A stretch of 64,000 nucleotides of DNA from Planctomycetota bacterium (GTDB lineage: Bacteria; Planctomycetota; B15-G4). The number at the start of each line of letters is the position of its first letter. Within the stretch, counting starts at the first letter, position 1. The notes under the pieces were generated by a model, which saw nothing but the letters and a program-made list of their open reading frames with translations, was not told the DNA's origin and did no database searches. A program made the translations under genes and the position numbers. Positions 19,601-28,376 of this stretch are shown here, piece by piece. The DNA lies in assembly GCA_020638905.1 (NCBI GenBank), contig JACKHP010000013.1, forward strand, positions 36,837 to 100,836. The letters run 5' to 3'.

Positions 19601-20878
19601 TCGGTGCCCTCGTCCGACGGACGCTGCGCGATCCGCGTGCTCGACGTGGTCGGCGACGGACTCGTCGACCGCGGCACGCGGCTCGACCGCCACCGGCGCG
19701 GCGTCGACGCGCTGGTCTTCTCGCCCGACGGCGCCCGCCTGCTCTCCGGCGGCAAGGACGGTCGACTGCTGCTGTGGGACGCGCTCGACGGCACGCTGCT
19801 GCGCGAGTTCGAGGGCCACGACATCCTGCTCTACGCCGCGGCGTTCTCCCCCGACGGCGCACGCCTCGCGAGCGGCGGCGACGACGGCACGCTGCGCCTG
19901 TGGGACGCCGACACCGGCACCGGCCACGTGGTCGGCGACGCCGGAGACGCCGTCACGCAACTCGCGTGGTCGCCCGACGGACGCCGCCTCGCCGTGGTGC
20001 GCGACCGCGCGCCGCGCGACGCGATCGAGCTGCTCGACGTGGCCGACGAACGCGTCACGGCGACGCTCACGGGACACGCCGGCGACGTCCTCGCGCTGGC
20101 CTGGCACCCGAGCGCCGAGCGCCTCGCGAGCGCCGGACGCGACGGCACGATCGTGCTCTGGGACGGCGCGAGCGCGCAGCGCGTGCTCACGCTGCGTCCC
20201 GGCGAGCCGGTCACGTCGCTGGCCTTCGACGCCGCCGGCGAGCGGCTGTTCAGCTGCCTCGAGAGCACGGTCATGGTCTACGAGACGGCGCGACCCGAGG
20301 AGCTCGCGGCGGTGCGGAGCATGGCGTCCGCCGTGGCCGAGCAGGGACGACGCGTGTTCGAGCAACGCCTCGCGGCCGACGTCGACCCGCGCGTCGTGAT
20401 CGCACGCCTCGCCGACGACACCGAGCTCGAGCCCGCCGTGCGCGCCGAGGCGCTGCGTCGCGCGCGCCTCTTCGGACAGGATCCCGAGCGCCTCGCGAAC
20501 GCGGCCTGGCCGGTGGTGCTCGAGCCGTTCGCGAGCCGCGCCGTGCGGGTCGAGGCGCTGGCCCGCGCGCGCGCGGCCGACGCGTTGCATCCGGGCGACC
20601 CGCGCCTGCTCGCCGTACTGGGCGGCGCGTGGCTGCGCAGCGGCGACACGCGCCGCGCCCTCACCGTGCTCGGGCGCGCGCAGAAACTCGACCCCGACGG
20701 CGATCGCTTCCCGCTGGCCGTGGTGCTCTCGCTCACCGCGCTGTCGCACGCCGCCGCGGGCGACACCGCCGCTGCGAGCCTCGACCTGTCGCGCGCCGAG
20801 CGCGAGATCGGCCTGTTCGGCATGTCCGACGCCGAGCAGCTCGTGCGCGAGGCGCGCCGCAAGCTCGACGCGCGCTGA
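16619..20878 (+). CDS. Membrane Ser/Thr protein kinase with C-terminal WD40 repeats
   Basis: 1419 residues. An acidic N-terminal region (1-160) precedes a Hanks-type kinase: glycine loop REVARGGMGAILKAW (171-185), Lys196 in AMKIML, catalytic HRDIKPAN (300-307), DWG (320-322, in place of DFG) and SPEQA (380-384). A transmembrane helix lies near 504-524, then a coiled-coil segment, then at least ten WD40-type repeats (about 640-1225, with motifs such as VWDASS and LLWDAL), and a short TPR-like tail. The kinase would be cytoplasmic and the propeller extracytoplasmic. The ATG at 16619 is preferred because the upstream in-frame ATG at 16571 gives Pro/Arg-rich sequence. TACGAT at 16567 may be a -10. 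Confidence 0.94.
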   Translation: MTQRSPAPHGDGARDVTPDEVEALFDAWLARSEREGPESADFDAFCAEHPRAEAQLRRLRAAFDRFGGEVDVIDDELERSTSGGDAARGAGPRRADDGSSDTPTKMLLAALGDETSQPDAGDGHPTVELDLEGAGTAPDSREGATVARSFAHVVERLGRARPAYRRYTNGREVARGGMGAILKAWDSDLRRYLAMKIMLPARGDASDAGAEERRLARFLEEAQITGQLDHPGIVPVHEIGRDAQGRLFFTMRFVRGRSFGEIVDLVHAGGKDGWTLPRALDVLLKVCDTLAYAHSKDVVHRDIKPANVMVGRFGEVYVMDWGLAKVMGRTQAAPVAQTDTGQTDGTLVQVQSDRRDHGSDPASPLRTVEGAVVGTPAYMSPEQALGRSESVGPATDVYAVGALMYFLLSGQAPYMRRGQRLGSKSVLEAVRAGPPRPVTSLKRRLPADLVSICNKAMRREIRERYPTMRAMADDLRAFVEGRVVRASRTGALAELRKWIVRNKGGATVALVSFVVLLGALFFLLDLNDKLSREKIVARDAAVEASASELRARASAEAALHGERLAKERESEAVAAREREARATYAANIEAADGRLRYAEVTEAERRLAACPEELRRFEWAYLRLVADGSLATVAAHDGRISDAAFARLGSDFVTGSLDGSAVVWNKNTRTEVTRVDHGRPVTAVSYDPGSPVAALGDDQGEIVLFDAFEGTLLQHLRSTRRTGAVTALLFGPQGGGLLLAGYAGGSVAAWNLATQREIPFVGHTRQVTDLSLSALGDTFVSGSTDGAIHVWDASARDTGPLFSYYDARGAVEAVAMSPTGDQIAAGTERGKLHVFSISGELPPIEVDTDGAVAALAFTTDGASVLCAGAGRSVQRFDAFTGELQTRLLGHRAPVTCVAVDPDGALFVTGAEDGQLRVWDASSLSGATAFGGDMGAPRSLALSPDGRRALTSSDDGRVVLWDARARLPLDLLDLEPPAFHEVAWSPTGGSVALGPSVPSSDGRCAIRVLDVVGDGLVDRGTRLDRHRRGVDALVFSPDGARLLSGGKDGRLLLWDALDGTLLREFEGHDILLYAAAFSPDGARLASGGDDGTLRLWDADTGTGHVVGDAGDAVTQLAWSPDGRRLAVVRDRAPRDAIELLDVADERVTATLTGHAGDVLALAWHPSAERLASAGRDGTIVLWDGASAQRVLTLRPGEPVTSLAFDAAGERLFSCLESTVMVYETARPEELAAVRSMASAVAEQGRRVFEQRLAADVDPRVVIARLADDTELEPAVRAEALRRARLFGQDPERLANAAWPVVLEPFASRAVRVEALARARAADALHPGDPRLLAVLGGAWLRSGDTRRALTVLGRAQKLDPDGDRFPLAVVLSLTALSHAAAGDTAAASLDLSRAEREIGLFGMSDAEQLVREARRKLDAR

Positions 20879-20960
20879 CGGGGCGCGCTGATGGGACGCG
20901 CGCGTCGAATCCGCCCTGCTCGTCGCCGGCCGACGTCGGACGGCTGCCGGAGGATCGCCC

Positions 20961-21191
20961 GTGGACAGAGATCCCGCCCGCTGGGCCGAGCTGCGCGCGC
21001 TGCTCGAGCGGCTGCTCGACGGGACGCCCGCCCAGCGCGCGACGCTGCTGGCCGACGTCCGCCGCGGTGATCCGGCGCTGGCCTCCGAGCTGTCCCGGCT
21101 GCTGCGGCTCGAGCCCCGGGCGCGGCACTTCATGGACCCGCCGGGCGAGCCGCGGGCGGGCGAACGGTCGTCGCCGTGGGCCGGCCCGTGA
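20961..21191 (+). CDS. Short protein resembling the N-terminal cap of a Ser/Thr kinase, without kinase domain
   Basis: 76 residues from a GTG at 20961. The sequence WAELRALLERLLDGTPAQRA, followed by a DPALASELSRLL motif, resembles the helical N-terminus of many planctomycete Ser/Thr kinases, which pass directly into the kinase domain. Here the frame stops soon after that segment, and the kinase domain is absent from the sequence that follows. It could be a decayed kinase gene or a small stand-alone regulator of the sigma factor encoded 48 bp downstream. Codon use matches the neighbours. Confidence 0.6.
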   Translation: MDRDPARWAELRALLERLLDGTPAQRATLLADVRRGDPALASELSRLLRLEPRARHFMDPPGEPRAGERSSPWAGP

Positions 21192-21238
21192 CCCCTCCAC
21201 CCCGCGCCGATTGGACGGGATCGCCGATCCGGGAGACC

Positions 21239-21889
21239 ATGAGGCCGTCCCCTCCCCAGGCAGGCCGCCGCCGCATGTCGCCGAACGAACAGGCCACCGT
21301 CCTCCTGCAGCGCCTCAGCCACGGCGACCTCGCCGCGGCCGACGAACTGCTGCCGCTCGTCTACCACGAGCTGCACGGACTCGCGCGGCGACTCATGTCC
21401 GGCGAGCGCGACAACCACACGTTGCAGGCCACCGCGCTCGTGAACGAGGCCTACCTGCGCCTCGTCGACCAGGCCGGTACCGACTGGGAGAGCCGCGCGC
21501 ACTTCCTGCGCACCGCGGCGCGCGCGATGCGCAACGTGCTCGTCGACCACGCGCGCACGCGCAACGCCGACAAGCGCGGCGGCAAGCGCGCCCGCGTCCC
21601 GCTCGACGACGCGCTCGCGGCCTACGAGGCGCGCGCGCTCGACATGCTCGCGCTCGACACCGCGCTCGAACGCCTGTCCGAGATGGACGAACAGCTCGCG
21701 CAGCTCGTCGAGCTGCGCTTCTTCGCCGGGCTCACGATCCCCGAGACGGCGAAGATCCTGGGCGTCTCGACGCCCACCGTCGAACGCGGCTGGCGCGTGG
21801 CGCGCCTCTGGCTGCGCGCCGAGATCGAGGGACGTCCGCGACTCGACGTCGGGGACGAGGGCGCGGAGGGTGCGGCGGCGGCCGGCTGA
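21239..21889 (+). CDS. ECF sigma factor, planctomycete/acidobacterial expanded type
   Basis: 216 residues from the ATG at 21239, which follows GGGAG closely. An internal ATG at 21275 gives the family's usual N-terminus MSPNEQATVLL and is an equal alternative. Diagnostic features are LPLVYHELHGLARRLM, the HTLQATALVNEAYLRL block and a region-4 helix-turn-helix (FFAGLTIPETAKILGVSTPTV, shown to its last 3 residues as part of region 4). This set defines the ECF group expanded in planctomycetes and acidobacteria. It lies just downstream of the kinase fragment and upstream of the radical SAM gene, possibly co-transcribed. Confidence 0.93.
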   Translation: MRPSPPQAGRRRMSPNEQATVLLQRLSHGDLAAADELLPLVYHELHGLARRLMSGERDNHTLQATALVNEAYLRLVDQAGTDWESRAHFLRTAARAMRNVLVDHARTRNADKRGGKRARVPLDDALAAYEARALDMLALDTALERLSEMDEQLAQLVELRFFAGLTIPETAKILGVSTPTVERGWRVARLWLRAEIEGRPRLDVGDEGAEGAAAAG

Positions 21890-21920
21890 GCGCGGCGTCG
21901 CACGCGTGGAGGGACCCGGC

Positions 21921-23474
21921 ATGGCGCAGAGCACCGACACACCCGGATCCGTGGCGTATCGATCCACGCCGCGGGTCCTGCACCTCAACCTCACGGCTCG
22001 CTGCAACATCGCGTGTCGCATCTGCAAGTCGCCCGGTCACGAGTTCTCGATGAACGATCCGAGTCTCGCGCACCCGCTCGTCGAGGACGTGGTGGCCCAG
22101 ACCTTCGCGGGGCTCGAGCAGTTGCGGCTCGACTCGTCCGGCGAGCTCTTCCTCTCGCCCGAGCTGCCGTTCGTCCTCGAGCAGGCGACACGGCACGGCG
22201 TGCCGGTGTTCATCTCGACGAACGGCATGCTCGTCGACGAGGCGCGCAGCAGCTCGTTGTGCGCCTCGTCCGTGCGGCACGTCCAGGTCTCGGTCGACAG
22301 CCCCGAGCCCGAGACGTTCGAGTGGATCCGCAAGGGAGCCCGCTTCGACGCGGTGATGCGGGGCGTCGATCGTCTCGCGGCGGCGCGCCGCACGGCCGGA
22401 CGCGAGTCGTCGCTGAAGCTCGAGTTCCACGCGGCGCTCCTGGCGCAGAACTTCCGGCAGCTGCCGGACCTCGTCCGCCTCGCCCACGAACGCGGCTTCG
22501 ACGGCGTGAGCTGGGCCTACGCGTGGATCAAGCACTACATGGGCGTCGACTGGGCCGTGTACTGGGAGCAGGACGCCTGCGACCAGCACGTGTCCGAGGC
22601 GGCCGCGCTCGCGCGCTCGTTGGGCATGACGTTCAGCGGACCCGCGTCCTTCGCCTCCGACCGCTGGATCCGCCCACCCGAGCCGTGCCGCTACGCGATC
22701 GAGTGGAGCTACGTCGAACCGGACGGCCGCATCTATCCCTGCTGCATCGGGGCGCTCGGCTACGAGTGCGGCGACCTGCGCCGCGAGAGCTTCACCGAGA
22801 TCTGGCACGGTGATCGCTACCGTCGGCTGCGCGACACCATCGGGACCGACGCTCCCGCGTTCGACAAGTGCGCATCCTGCTACATCGCCACCGACTGGCA
22901 CCCTTCCGACGCGCACGCGCACTTCGATGCACGCCATTGGCCCGTCGTCGACGAACGGGCGGCCACGCTGTCGCCCTGGCGCGGGTGGTGCCGGGTGGAC
23001 GAATACCGGTTGCCGGGAGGGCTCGCGTCCGAGTTGCGCGACGCGGTCACCGCGACCTTCGCGGGCGAGCACGCCCGCGCCCTCGCGCTCGTCGAGGCGT
23101 GCGCCGAGCGCTTCCCGGACGACCTCGACCTGCGTGCCTACCGTGCCGAGCTCGCCGCGCGGGCGTGTCCGGGACGCGTGGCCGAGGCCACTCCGTCACG
23201 CTGCTACACGGCGACGGTGCCGGACTCGCTGCGCGACACAGCCTGCGCACGTCCCGCCGAGGTGCAGGTCACGGAGGACGGCGTCGAGCTCCCGTTCTCC
23301 GACGTCTCGCACGCGGAGATCCGACGGCTGGGCGCGGGCCGCTACTCGGTCTGGGGCGAGACGGTCTACCTCTCGACGCGCGATCACTCCGATCCGCGCA
23401 CGAACGGCCGCACCTACGGCATCCACGGCGACGGCGTCGACGCGCGGCTCGTCGACTTCACGCCCAATGCATGA
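21921..23474 (+). CDS. Radical SAM protein with SPASM-like Cys region and C-terminal extension
   Basis: 517 residues. The radical SAM cluster motif is CNIACRIC (Cys28, Cys32, Cys35), followed by the SAM-binding region (LRLDSSGELFL, STNGMLVDE). A second cysteine set (EPDGRIYPCCIGALGYECG and FDKCASCYIATDW) fits a SPASM or twitch domain with auxiliary iron-sulfur clusters. The last 150 residues are a separate region with no recognised fold. The ATG at 21921 follows GGAGGG. No precursor peptide or transporter is next to it, so a RiPP role is not supported. The substrate is unknown. Confidence 0.9.
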   Translation: MAQSTDTPGSVAYRSTPRVLHLNLTARCNIACRICKSPGHEFSMNDPSLAHPLVEDVVAQTFAGLEQLRLDSSGELFLSPELPFVLEQATRHGVPVFISTNGMLVDEARSSSLCASSVRHVQVSVDSPEPETFEWIRKGARFDAVMRGVDRLAAARRTAGRESSLKLEFHAALLAQNFRQLPDLVRLAHERGFDGVSWAYAWIKHYMGVDWAVYWEQDACDQHVSEAAALARSLGMTFSGPASFASDRWIRPPEPCRYAIEWSYVEPDGRIYPCCIGALGYECGDLRRESFTEIWHGDRYRRLRDTIGTDAPAFDKCASCYIATDWHPSDAHAHFDARHWPVVDERAATLSPWRGWCRVDEYRLPGGLASELRDAVTATFAGEHARALALVEACAERFPDDLDLRAYRAELAARACPGRVAEATPSRCYTATVPDSLRDTACARPAEVQVTEDGVELPFSDVSHAEIRRLGAGRYSVWGETVYLSTRDHSDPRTNGRTYGIHGDGVDARLVDFTPNA

Positions 23475-23512
23475 CGGGCCGTCGCCGTCGTCCCGCGCGC
23501 CGTAGGACCATC

Positions 23513-24709
23513 TCAGCCGTCGAGCAGTTCGACGCCACCCATCGCATCGGTCACGAACGCGTCGACCTCGGCGCCGAGCGCCTCGCGCGCCTTCTCGCGC
23601 AGCGCGTCGAGCAGCGCCTCGGCGCGCGTGCGGCGCACCAGCGCCACGAGCGATCCGCCGAAGCCGCCGCCGGTCAGGCGCGCGCCGGTGAGCGAGCGCT
23701 TGTTCGCGTCGGCCAGCGCGTCGTGCACCTCGCGCAGGCGCTCGACCGCGTCGACGCTGCACTGCACGTCGTCGCGCAGCGAGACGTGTCCCGCGCGGAG
23801 CAGGCCATCGAGCGCGGCGAAGTCGCCGTCGGCCAGGGCGCGCGCCGCGACGCGCACGCGGGCGTTCTCCGACACCACGTGCCGCACGCGGCGCAGGTGC
23901 ACGTCGTCGAGGCGCGCCATGCCGGCGGCGAGCGCCTCCATCGTGACCTCGGACAGGCTGCGCACGCCGAGGAAGGCCGAGGCCCGCGCGCACTCGGCGC
24001 GCAGCCGCGCGTAGTGGCCGTCGGACAGGTCGTGGCGCGCGCCGCTGTCGGCCACGAGCACGCACACGCCGCGCGGCAACGGCACGTGCCAGAAGCTCTC
24101 GCGCGCGCAGTCGATCAGCAGCGCGTGGCCCTCGCGCGCGACCGAGACCACGAGCGGGTCCATCAGGCCGCAGGGCGTGCCGGCGGCGTGCTCGGCGCGC
24201 TGGACGAGCCGGCTGCGCTCGAGCGGCGAGAGGTCGCGGCCGTGCAGCGCCTCGGCCGCGCGGCAGAGTCCGACGCCGAGGGCCGCGCTCGACGAGAGGC
24301 CCGCGCCGAGCGGCAGGTCGCCGTGCAGCAGGACGTCGCACGCCGGCAGCGCGAGCCCGACCTCGCGCAGCACCGAGAGCAGCGCGCGCGGACGGATCGT
24401 CCAGCGCGGGAGGCCCGAGCCGTCGTCGGGCTCCCACGGGAAGGGCGCGCCCTCGGCGTCGGTGAGCGCGTGCGCGCCGTCGTCGCAGGCCGCGCTGGCC
24501 ATGCGCACGCCCGGCGTCGGGGACGGCGCCGCGAGCACGAGCGTGGCGCGCCCCACCGCGACCGGCAGCACGAGGCCGCCTTCGTAGTCGGTGTGCTCGC
24601 CCAGCAGGTTGACCCGTCCCGGGGCCTGGACGACCACGGCGGGCGCGCGGCCGAAGCGCGCCTCGAAGTCGGCCCGGGCTTCGGCGAGGAGGGTCGGCGG
24701 ACGGCTCAC
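23513..24709 (-). CDS. galK: Galactokinase
   Basis: 398 residues. Galactokinase phosphorylates galactose to galactose 1-phosphate in the Leloir pathway. The galactokinase signature GRVNLLGEHTDYEGG lies at 31-45, the GHMP-kinase ATP motif LPLGAGLSSSAAL at 132-144, and the third motif LTGGGFGGS near residue 350. The start is a GTG at 24709. No galT, galE or sugar transporter is adjacent, so it stands alone. It is divergent from the M14 peptidase gene with an 80-bp spacer. Confidence 0.95.
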   Translation of the reverse strand: MSRPPTLLAEARADFEARFGRAPAVVVQAPGRVNLLGEHTDYEGGLVLPVAVGRATLVLAAPSPTPGVRMASAACDDGAHALTDAEGAPFPWEPDDGSGLPRWTIRPRALLSVLREVGLALPACDVLLHGDLPLGAGLSSSAALGVGLCRAAEALHGRDLSPLERSRLVQRAEHAAGTPCGLMDPLVVSVAREGHALLIDCARESFWHVPLPRGVCVLVADSGARHDLSDGHYARLRAECARASAFLGVRSLSEVTMEALAAGMARLDDVHLRRVRHVVSENARVRVAARALADGDFAALDGLLRAGHVSLRDDVQCSVDAVERLREVHDALADANKRSLTGARLTGGGFGGSLVALVRRTRAEALLDALREKAREALGAEVDAFVTDAMGGVELLDG

Positions 24710-24752
24710 GGCGCCAGTGTGACGTGACGGACGCGCGCGCGCCACCCGGGTG

Positions 24753-24758
24753 TAGACT
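24753..24758 (+). promoter_or_regulatory. Putative -10 element of the M14 peptidase gene
   Basis: TAGACT lies 31 nt before the ATG at 24790 in the short spacer between divergent galK and the peptidase gene. A GGGAG ribosome-binding site follows. The -35 region is not clear. Confidence 0.4.
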
Positions 24759-24789
24759 CGCGCGCCTCGTCCCGGGAGCGCCTCCGCCC

Positions 24790-27672
24790 ATGTCCGTCCG
24801 TCGTCCGTCGTCGTGGCTCGTCGCGTGCGCGCCGCTCTCGCTGTGCCTGGCCGCGGTCCTCGCCTCGTCCGCGCAGGCACAGGCCGATCCCGGGTTGCGT
24901 CCGCTGCGACAGGGCGACCCGGTCGTCTTCTCCTACGACGAACCGTTCTTCGGCGACGCGCACCACGACGCGTCGATCCCGTCGCCCGACGACCTGCTGG
25001 GACAGCCGCTTGGCAGCCGCATCGCGCACCACGACGAGATCCTGCGCTGCTTCGACCTGTGGGCCCGGCAGTCGCCGCGCATGACGCTCGTCGAGCACGG
25101 GCAGACCTTCGAGGGACGTCGCCTCGTGCACGCGATCGTCACGTCCGAGGCGAACCAGGCGCGGCTCGACGACATCCGCGCGGCGCTGCGTCGCATCGAC
25201 GACCCGCGCGGGCTCTCCGAGTCGGAGGCGAAGGACCTGCTGCGCGACCTGCCGGCCGTGGCGTGGATGGGCTACAGCATCCACGGCGACGAGACGTCCG
25301 GCAGCGACGCCGCGCTGGCCCTCGCGTACCACCTCGTCGCGGGGCTCGACGCCGACGTGTCGGGGCTGCTCGACTCGCTCGTGATCGTGATCGACCCGTG
25401 CCTGAACCCCGACGGACGCGAGCGCCTGCTCGGCATGGTCGAACAGTCGGCGGGACGCGTCCCCACGCTCGACCACGAGGCGATGCAGCGCGGACGCTGG
25501 CCGTGGGGCCGCGGCAACCACTACCAGTTCGACATGAACCGCGACTGGCTCTCGGGCACGCAACCCGAGACCCGCGGGCGCTGGAGCGCGGCCCGCGACC
25601 TGATCCCGCAGCTCTTCGTCGACGCGCACGAGATGGGCGAGCTCGACACCTTCCTGTTCTACCCGCAGGCCGATCCGCACAACCCGAACCTGCCGCCGTC
25701 GCTCGACCGCTGGCAGCAGGTCTTCGCGGACGACGCCGCGTCGGCCTTCGACGCGCACGGCTGGCCGTACTACACGCGCGAGTGGGCCGACGCCTGGGCT
25801 CCGTTCTACTCCGACGCGTGGGGCTCGCTGGGCGGTGCGGTGGGCATGCTCTACGAGCAGGCGCGCACGTCGGGCTTCGCGCTGCGCGACGCGAACGGAC
25901 GCATCCGCACCTACCGCGAGGCGGTGCACCGCCAGCTCACCGCGAGCTGGGCGAACCTGCGCACGCTGTCCCAGCACCGGCTCTCGGTGCTGCTCGACTT
26001 CGCGGCCCAGGCGCGGCTCGACATCGATCCCGAGGCGCCCTTCCGGGGACGCGCGTTCGCGCTGCGTCCCGGGAGCCACCCCGACCGCGAACGCGCGCTC
26101 GTGTCGCTGCTGCTCGCCCAGGGCATCGAGGTCTATCGCACCGGCGACGCGCTCGACGCGAAGGCGGCCGACGACGCGCACGGCGTCCACGCCGACGAAC
26201 TCGAGCTGCCGGCCGGGACGCTGGTCGTCCCGGTGCTGCAGCCCGAGGCCCCGCGCGTGCTGGCCATGCTGCGCTTCGACGAGCGGCTCGACGACGCATC
26301 GGTGCTGCGCGAACGCAGCAAGCTCGAGCGCAAGGCCGAGAGCGGACTCTACGACGTCACCGCCTGGTCGCTGCCGCTGCTCGCCGACCTCGACGCGCTG
26401 TGGATCGACGCGCCGCCGTCCGACGGGCTCGAGCGCGTGAGCGCGCCCGACGCGCAGCCGTCCGGCGGCGTGGTGGCGACCGTCGACGGACGCCCCGCGT
26501 TCGGCTGGATCGTCGACGGACGCGACGACCGCTCGGTCGCGTTCGCCGCGCGCGCGCTCGAAGCCGGCCTGGCCGTGCACCTCTCCGACGAACCGTTCAC
26601 CAGCGGCGGACGGTCGTATCCGCGCGGCAGCCTGCTCGTGCGCCGCGCCGACAACGGCACCGACGTGTTCGCGCGCGTGCAGGGCGCCGCCTTCGTCGCC
26701 GGCGTCCCGGCGTACGCGACCTCGAGCGGACGCTCGCCCGACGACGGTCCCGACCTGGGCGGCGGGCACTTCCTGCCGCTCGCCCGGCCGCGCGTGGCGC
26801 TGCTGTCCGACATGCCGGTGCGTCCCGACGCCTTCGGACACGTCTGGTACCACCTCGACCAGATCGTGGGCGAGCCGGTCTCGATGCTCGACGCCCAGGC
26901 CTTCGACGGCTACGACCTGCGTCGCTACAACGTCCTCGTGCTGCCCGCCGCGTTCGGACTCGACGGCTTCGTCGGCGAGCACGCCGAGGCGTTGGCCGAG
27001 TGGGTCTCGTCCGGCGGCACGCTCGTCGCGCTGGGTGACTCGGCCGGCGCCGTGGCCGCCTCGGGCTCGCTCGGATCGGTGGTACGTCGCCGCGACGTGC
27101 TCGACGACCTCGACGGCTACACGTTCGCTGCGCAGCGCGAGCGCGCCGCGCGCGACGTGACGGTCGACCTCGCGAAGCTGTGGGGCGATGCGTCGGACGA
27201 CGACGGGGCTGCGTCCGGAGCCGACTCCGAGACCGCGACCGCGAGTGCGACCGAGGACGCGCTCGTCGACCCCGACGCCGCGCGGCAGGACGAGTGGGAG
27301 CGTCGCTTCGCGCCGGCGGGCGCCATCCTGCGCGGCCTCGTCGACGACGAGGCGTGGATCACGTCCGGCTGCGACGCCGAGCTGCCGCTGCTCGTGAGCG
27401 GCGACCTCGCGTTGCTCTCACGCTCGCCCGTGGCGACGCCGGTGCGTTTCGCGGGATGCGACCGGCTGCGCATGGCCGGTCTGCTGTGGCCCGAGGCCGC
27501 CGGACGCCTGGCCGACTCGGCCTACCTCACCGTCGAGTCGATGGGCGCGGGACAGATCGTGCTCTTCGCCGGCGAGCCGACCTTCCGCGGCCAGACGCGC
27601 GGCACCGCGCGCCTGCTCGCGAACGCGATCGTCTACGGTCCGGGGGCGGGCGCGCGCCAGCCGGTGCGCTGA
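24790..27672 (+). CDS. Secreted M14-family zinc carboxypeptidase-like protein
   Basis: 960 residues. The signal peptide ends SSAQAQA. The peptidase domain (about 70-420) has the zinc motif HGDE (His165, Glu168), NPDGRER (206-212), FDMNRDW with the substrate-binding Arg, the third zinc ligand in DAHEMG (His280) and a later LYEQART with the likely catalytic Glu. The remaining 500 residues include a region like a class I glutamine amidotransferase fold (ALAEWVSSGGTLVALGDSAGA) seen in related large M14 proteins. It probably cleaves peptides outside the cytoplasm. It is monocistronic. Confidence 0.92.
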   Translation: MSVRRPSSWLVACAPLSLCLAAVLASSAQAQADPGLRPLRQGDPVVFSYDEPFFGDAHHDASIPSPDDLLGQPLGSRIAHHDEILRCFDLWARQSPRMTLVEHGQTFEGRRLVHAIVTSEANQARLDDIRAALRRIDDPRGLSESEAKDLLRDLPAVAWMGYSIHGDETSGSDAALALAYHLVAGLDADVSGLLDSLVIVIDPCLNPDGRERLLGMVEQSAGRVPTLDHEAMQRGRWPWGRGNHYQFDMNRDWLSGTQPETRGRWSAARDLIPQLFVDAHEMGELDTFLFYPQADPHNPNLPPSLDRWQQVFADDAASAFDAHGWPYYTREWADAWAPFYSDAWGSLGGAVGMLYEQARTSGFALRDANGRIRTYREAVHRQLTASWANLRTLSQHRLSVLLDFAAQARLDIDPEAPFRGRAFALRPGSHPDRERALVSLLLAQGIEVYRTGDALDAKAADDAHGVHADELELPAGTLVVPVLQPEAPRVLAMLRFDERLDDASVLRERSKLERKAESGLYDVTAWSLPLLADLDALWIDAPPSDGLERVSAPDAQPSGGVVATVDGRPAFGWIVDGRDDRSVAFAARALEAGLAVHLSDEPFTSGGRSYPRGSLLVRRADNGTDVFARVQGAAFVAGVPAYATSSGRSPDDGPDLGGGHFLPLARPRVALLSDMPVRPDAFGHVWYHLDQIVGEPVSMLDAQAFDGYDLRRYNVLVLPAAFGLDGFVGEHAEALAEWVSSGGTLVALGDSAGAVAASGSLGSVVRRRDVLDDLDGYTFAAQRERAARDVTVDLAKLWGDASDDDGAASGADSETATASATEDALVDPDAARQDEWERRFAPAGAILRGLVDDEAWITSGCDAELPLLVSGDLALLSRSPVATPVRFAGCDRLRMAGLLWPEAAGRLADSAYLTVESMGAGQIVLFAGEPTFRGQTRGTARLLANAIVYGPGAGARQPVR

Positions 27673-27751
27673 GCGGTCGCGTGAGTCGCACGTGACCGGA
27701 GGACGACGACGCCGCTGCCGCACGGCGCGTCGCGGCGACGGCGGACGTCGT

Positions 27752-28345
27752 TCAGAAGTCGTCGCCGATGATGTCGAAGGTGAAGATGCCCACGACGAAG
27801 TCGACGATCTCGAGCGGGTCGACGCCCACGTCGAAGCCGATGATCGCGAGCTGCGCGCCGAGACCGAACTCCGTCCAGCCGTAGTGCGGCGAGAAGAGGC
27901 CGTCCTCGGTGGAGAGCTCGACCACGCTCACGCCGGCGCCCGCGTAGATCTCGAGCCAGGCCGGCCACGGGATGCCGGGCCTGCCACGCGGGCCGTGGAT
28001 CCCGACCCAGACCGTGGTGTACGCGCCGAGCGACACGTCGGCGAACTCGGTGGCGCGCACGCTGAGGCCGAAGCCGGGGCCCAGGCGCAGACGCGCGCGC
28101 ACCATGTCGAACACGTCGAAGATGCGGTTGGGGATCCAGAACAGCAGGCGATGGCCGAGGCTGTGGCCTTCGTCCTCCTCGGCGGCCGCGACGGCCTGTT
28201 CGTCGTCGGCGCCGAACCACTCGGGACGCTGCGCGTCGGCCGCGAGACCGGACGAGCTGCCGGCGAGCGCGGCGCAGCCGCCGGTCGTCGTGAGGAGCGC
28301 GGCCAGGGCCAGACCGACGATGCCGCGAAGGATGCGTGGCGTCAC
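27752..28345 (-). CDS. Lipoprotein of unknown function
   Basis: 197 residues from a GTG at 28345 with GGAG 8 nt upstream. The signal peptide has a lipobox (TGGC, Cys24). The mature part contains a glycine-rich, strand-like region (LRLGPGFGLSVRATEFADVS, then VGIHGPRGRPGIPW) and a hydrophobic C-terminal segment with repeated aromatic-aliphatic pairs, compatible with a small beta-barrel-like or lipid-associated domain. No family was recognised. Confidence 0.85.
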   Translation of the reverse strand: MTPRILRGIVGLALAALLTTTGGCAALAGSSSGLAADAQRPEWFGADDEQAVAAAEEDEGHSLGHRLLFWIPNRIFDVFDMVRARLRLGPGFGLSVRATEFADVSLGAYTTVWVGIHGPRGRPGIPWPAWLEIYAGAGVSVVELSTEDGLFSPHYGWTEFGLGAQLAIIGFDVGVDPLEIVDFVVGIFTFDIIGDDF

Positions 28346-28370
28346 GTGGGATCTCCGACGAGAGGCGCCC

Positions 28371-28376
28371 AGTCTA
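28371..28376 (-). promoter_or_regulatory. Putative -10 element of the lipoprotein gene at 27752-28345
   Basis: On the minus strand, TAGACT ends 25 nt before the GTG start and is followed by the GGAG ribosome-binding site. It matches the TAnnnT hexamers found before other genes here. Confidence 0.4.

Noticed and set aside
16334..22053. Very long open frames (1700-1900 codons) on both strands over the kinase and sigma genes
   Set aside because: Their translations are Arg/Ala/Gly- or Arg/His/Val-rich without family motifs; they are mirror frames of GC-rich real genes and disagree with the well-supported kinase and sigma factor genes.
21921..23474. RiPP-modifying enzyme cluster
   Set aside because: No precursor peptide, PqqD-type recognition gene or transporter is next to the radical SAM gene.
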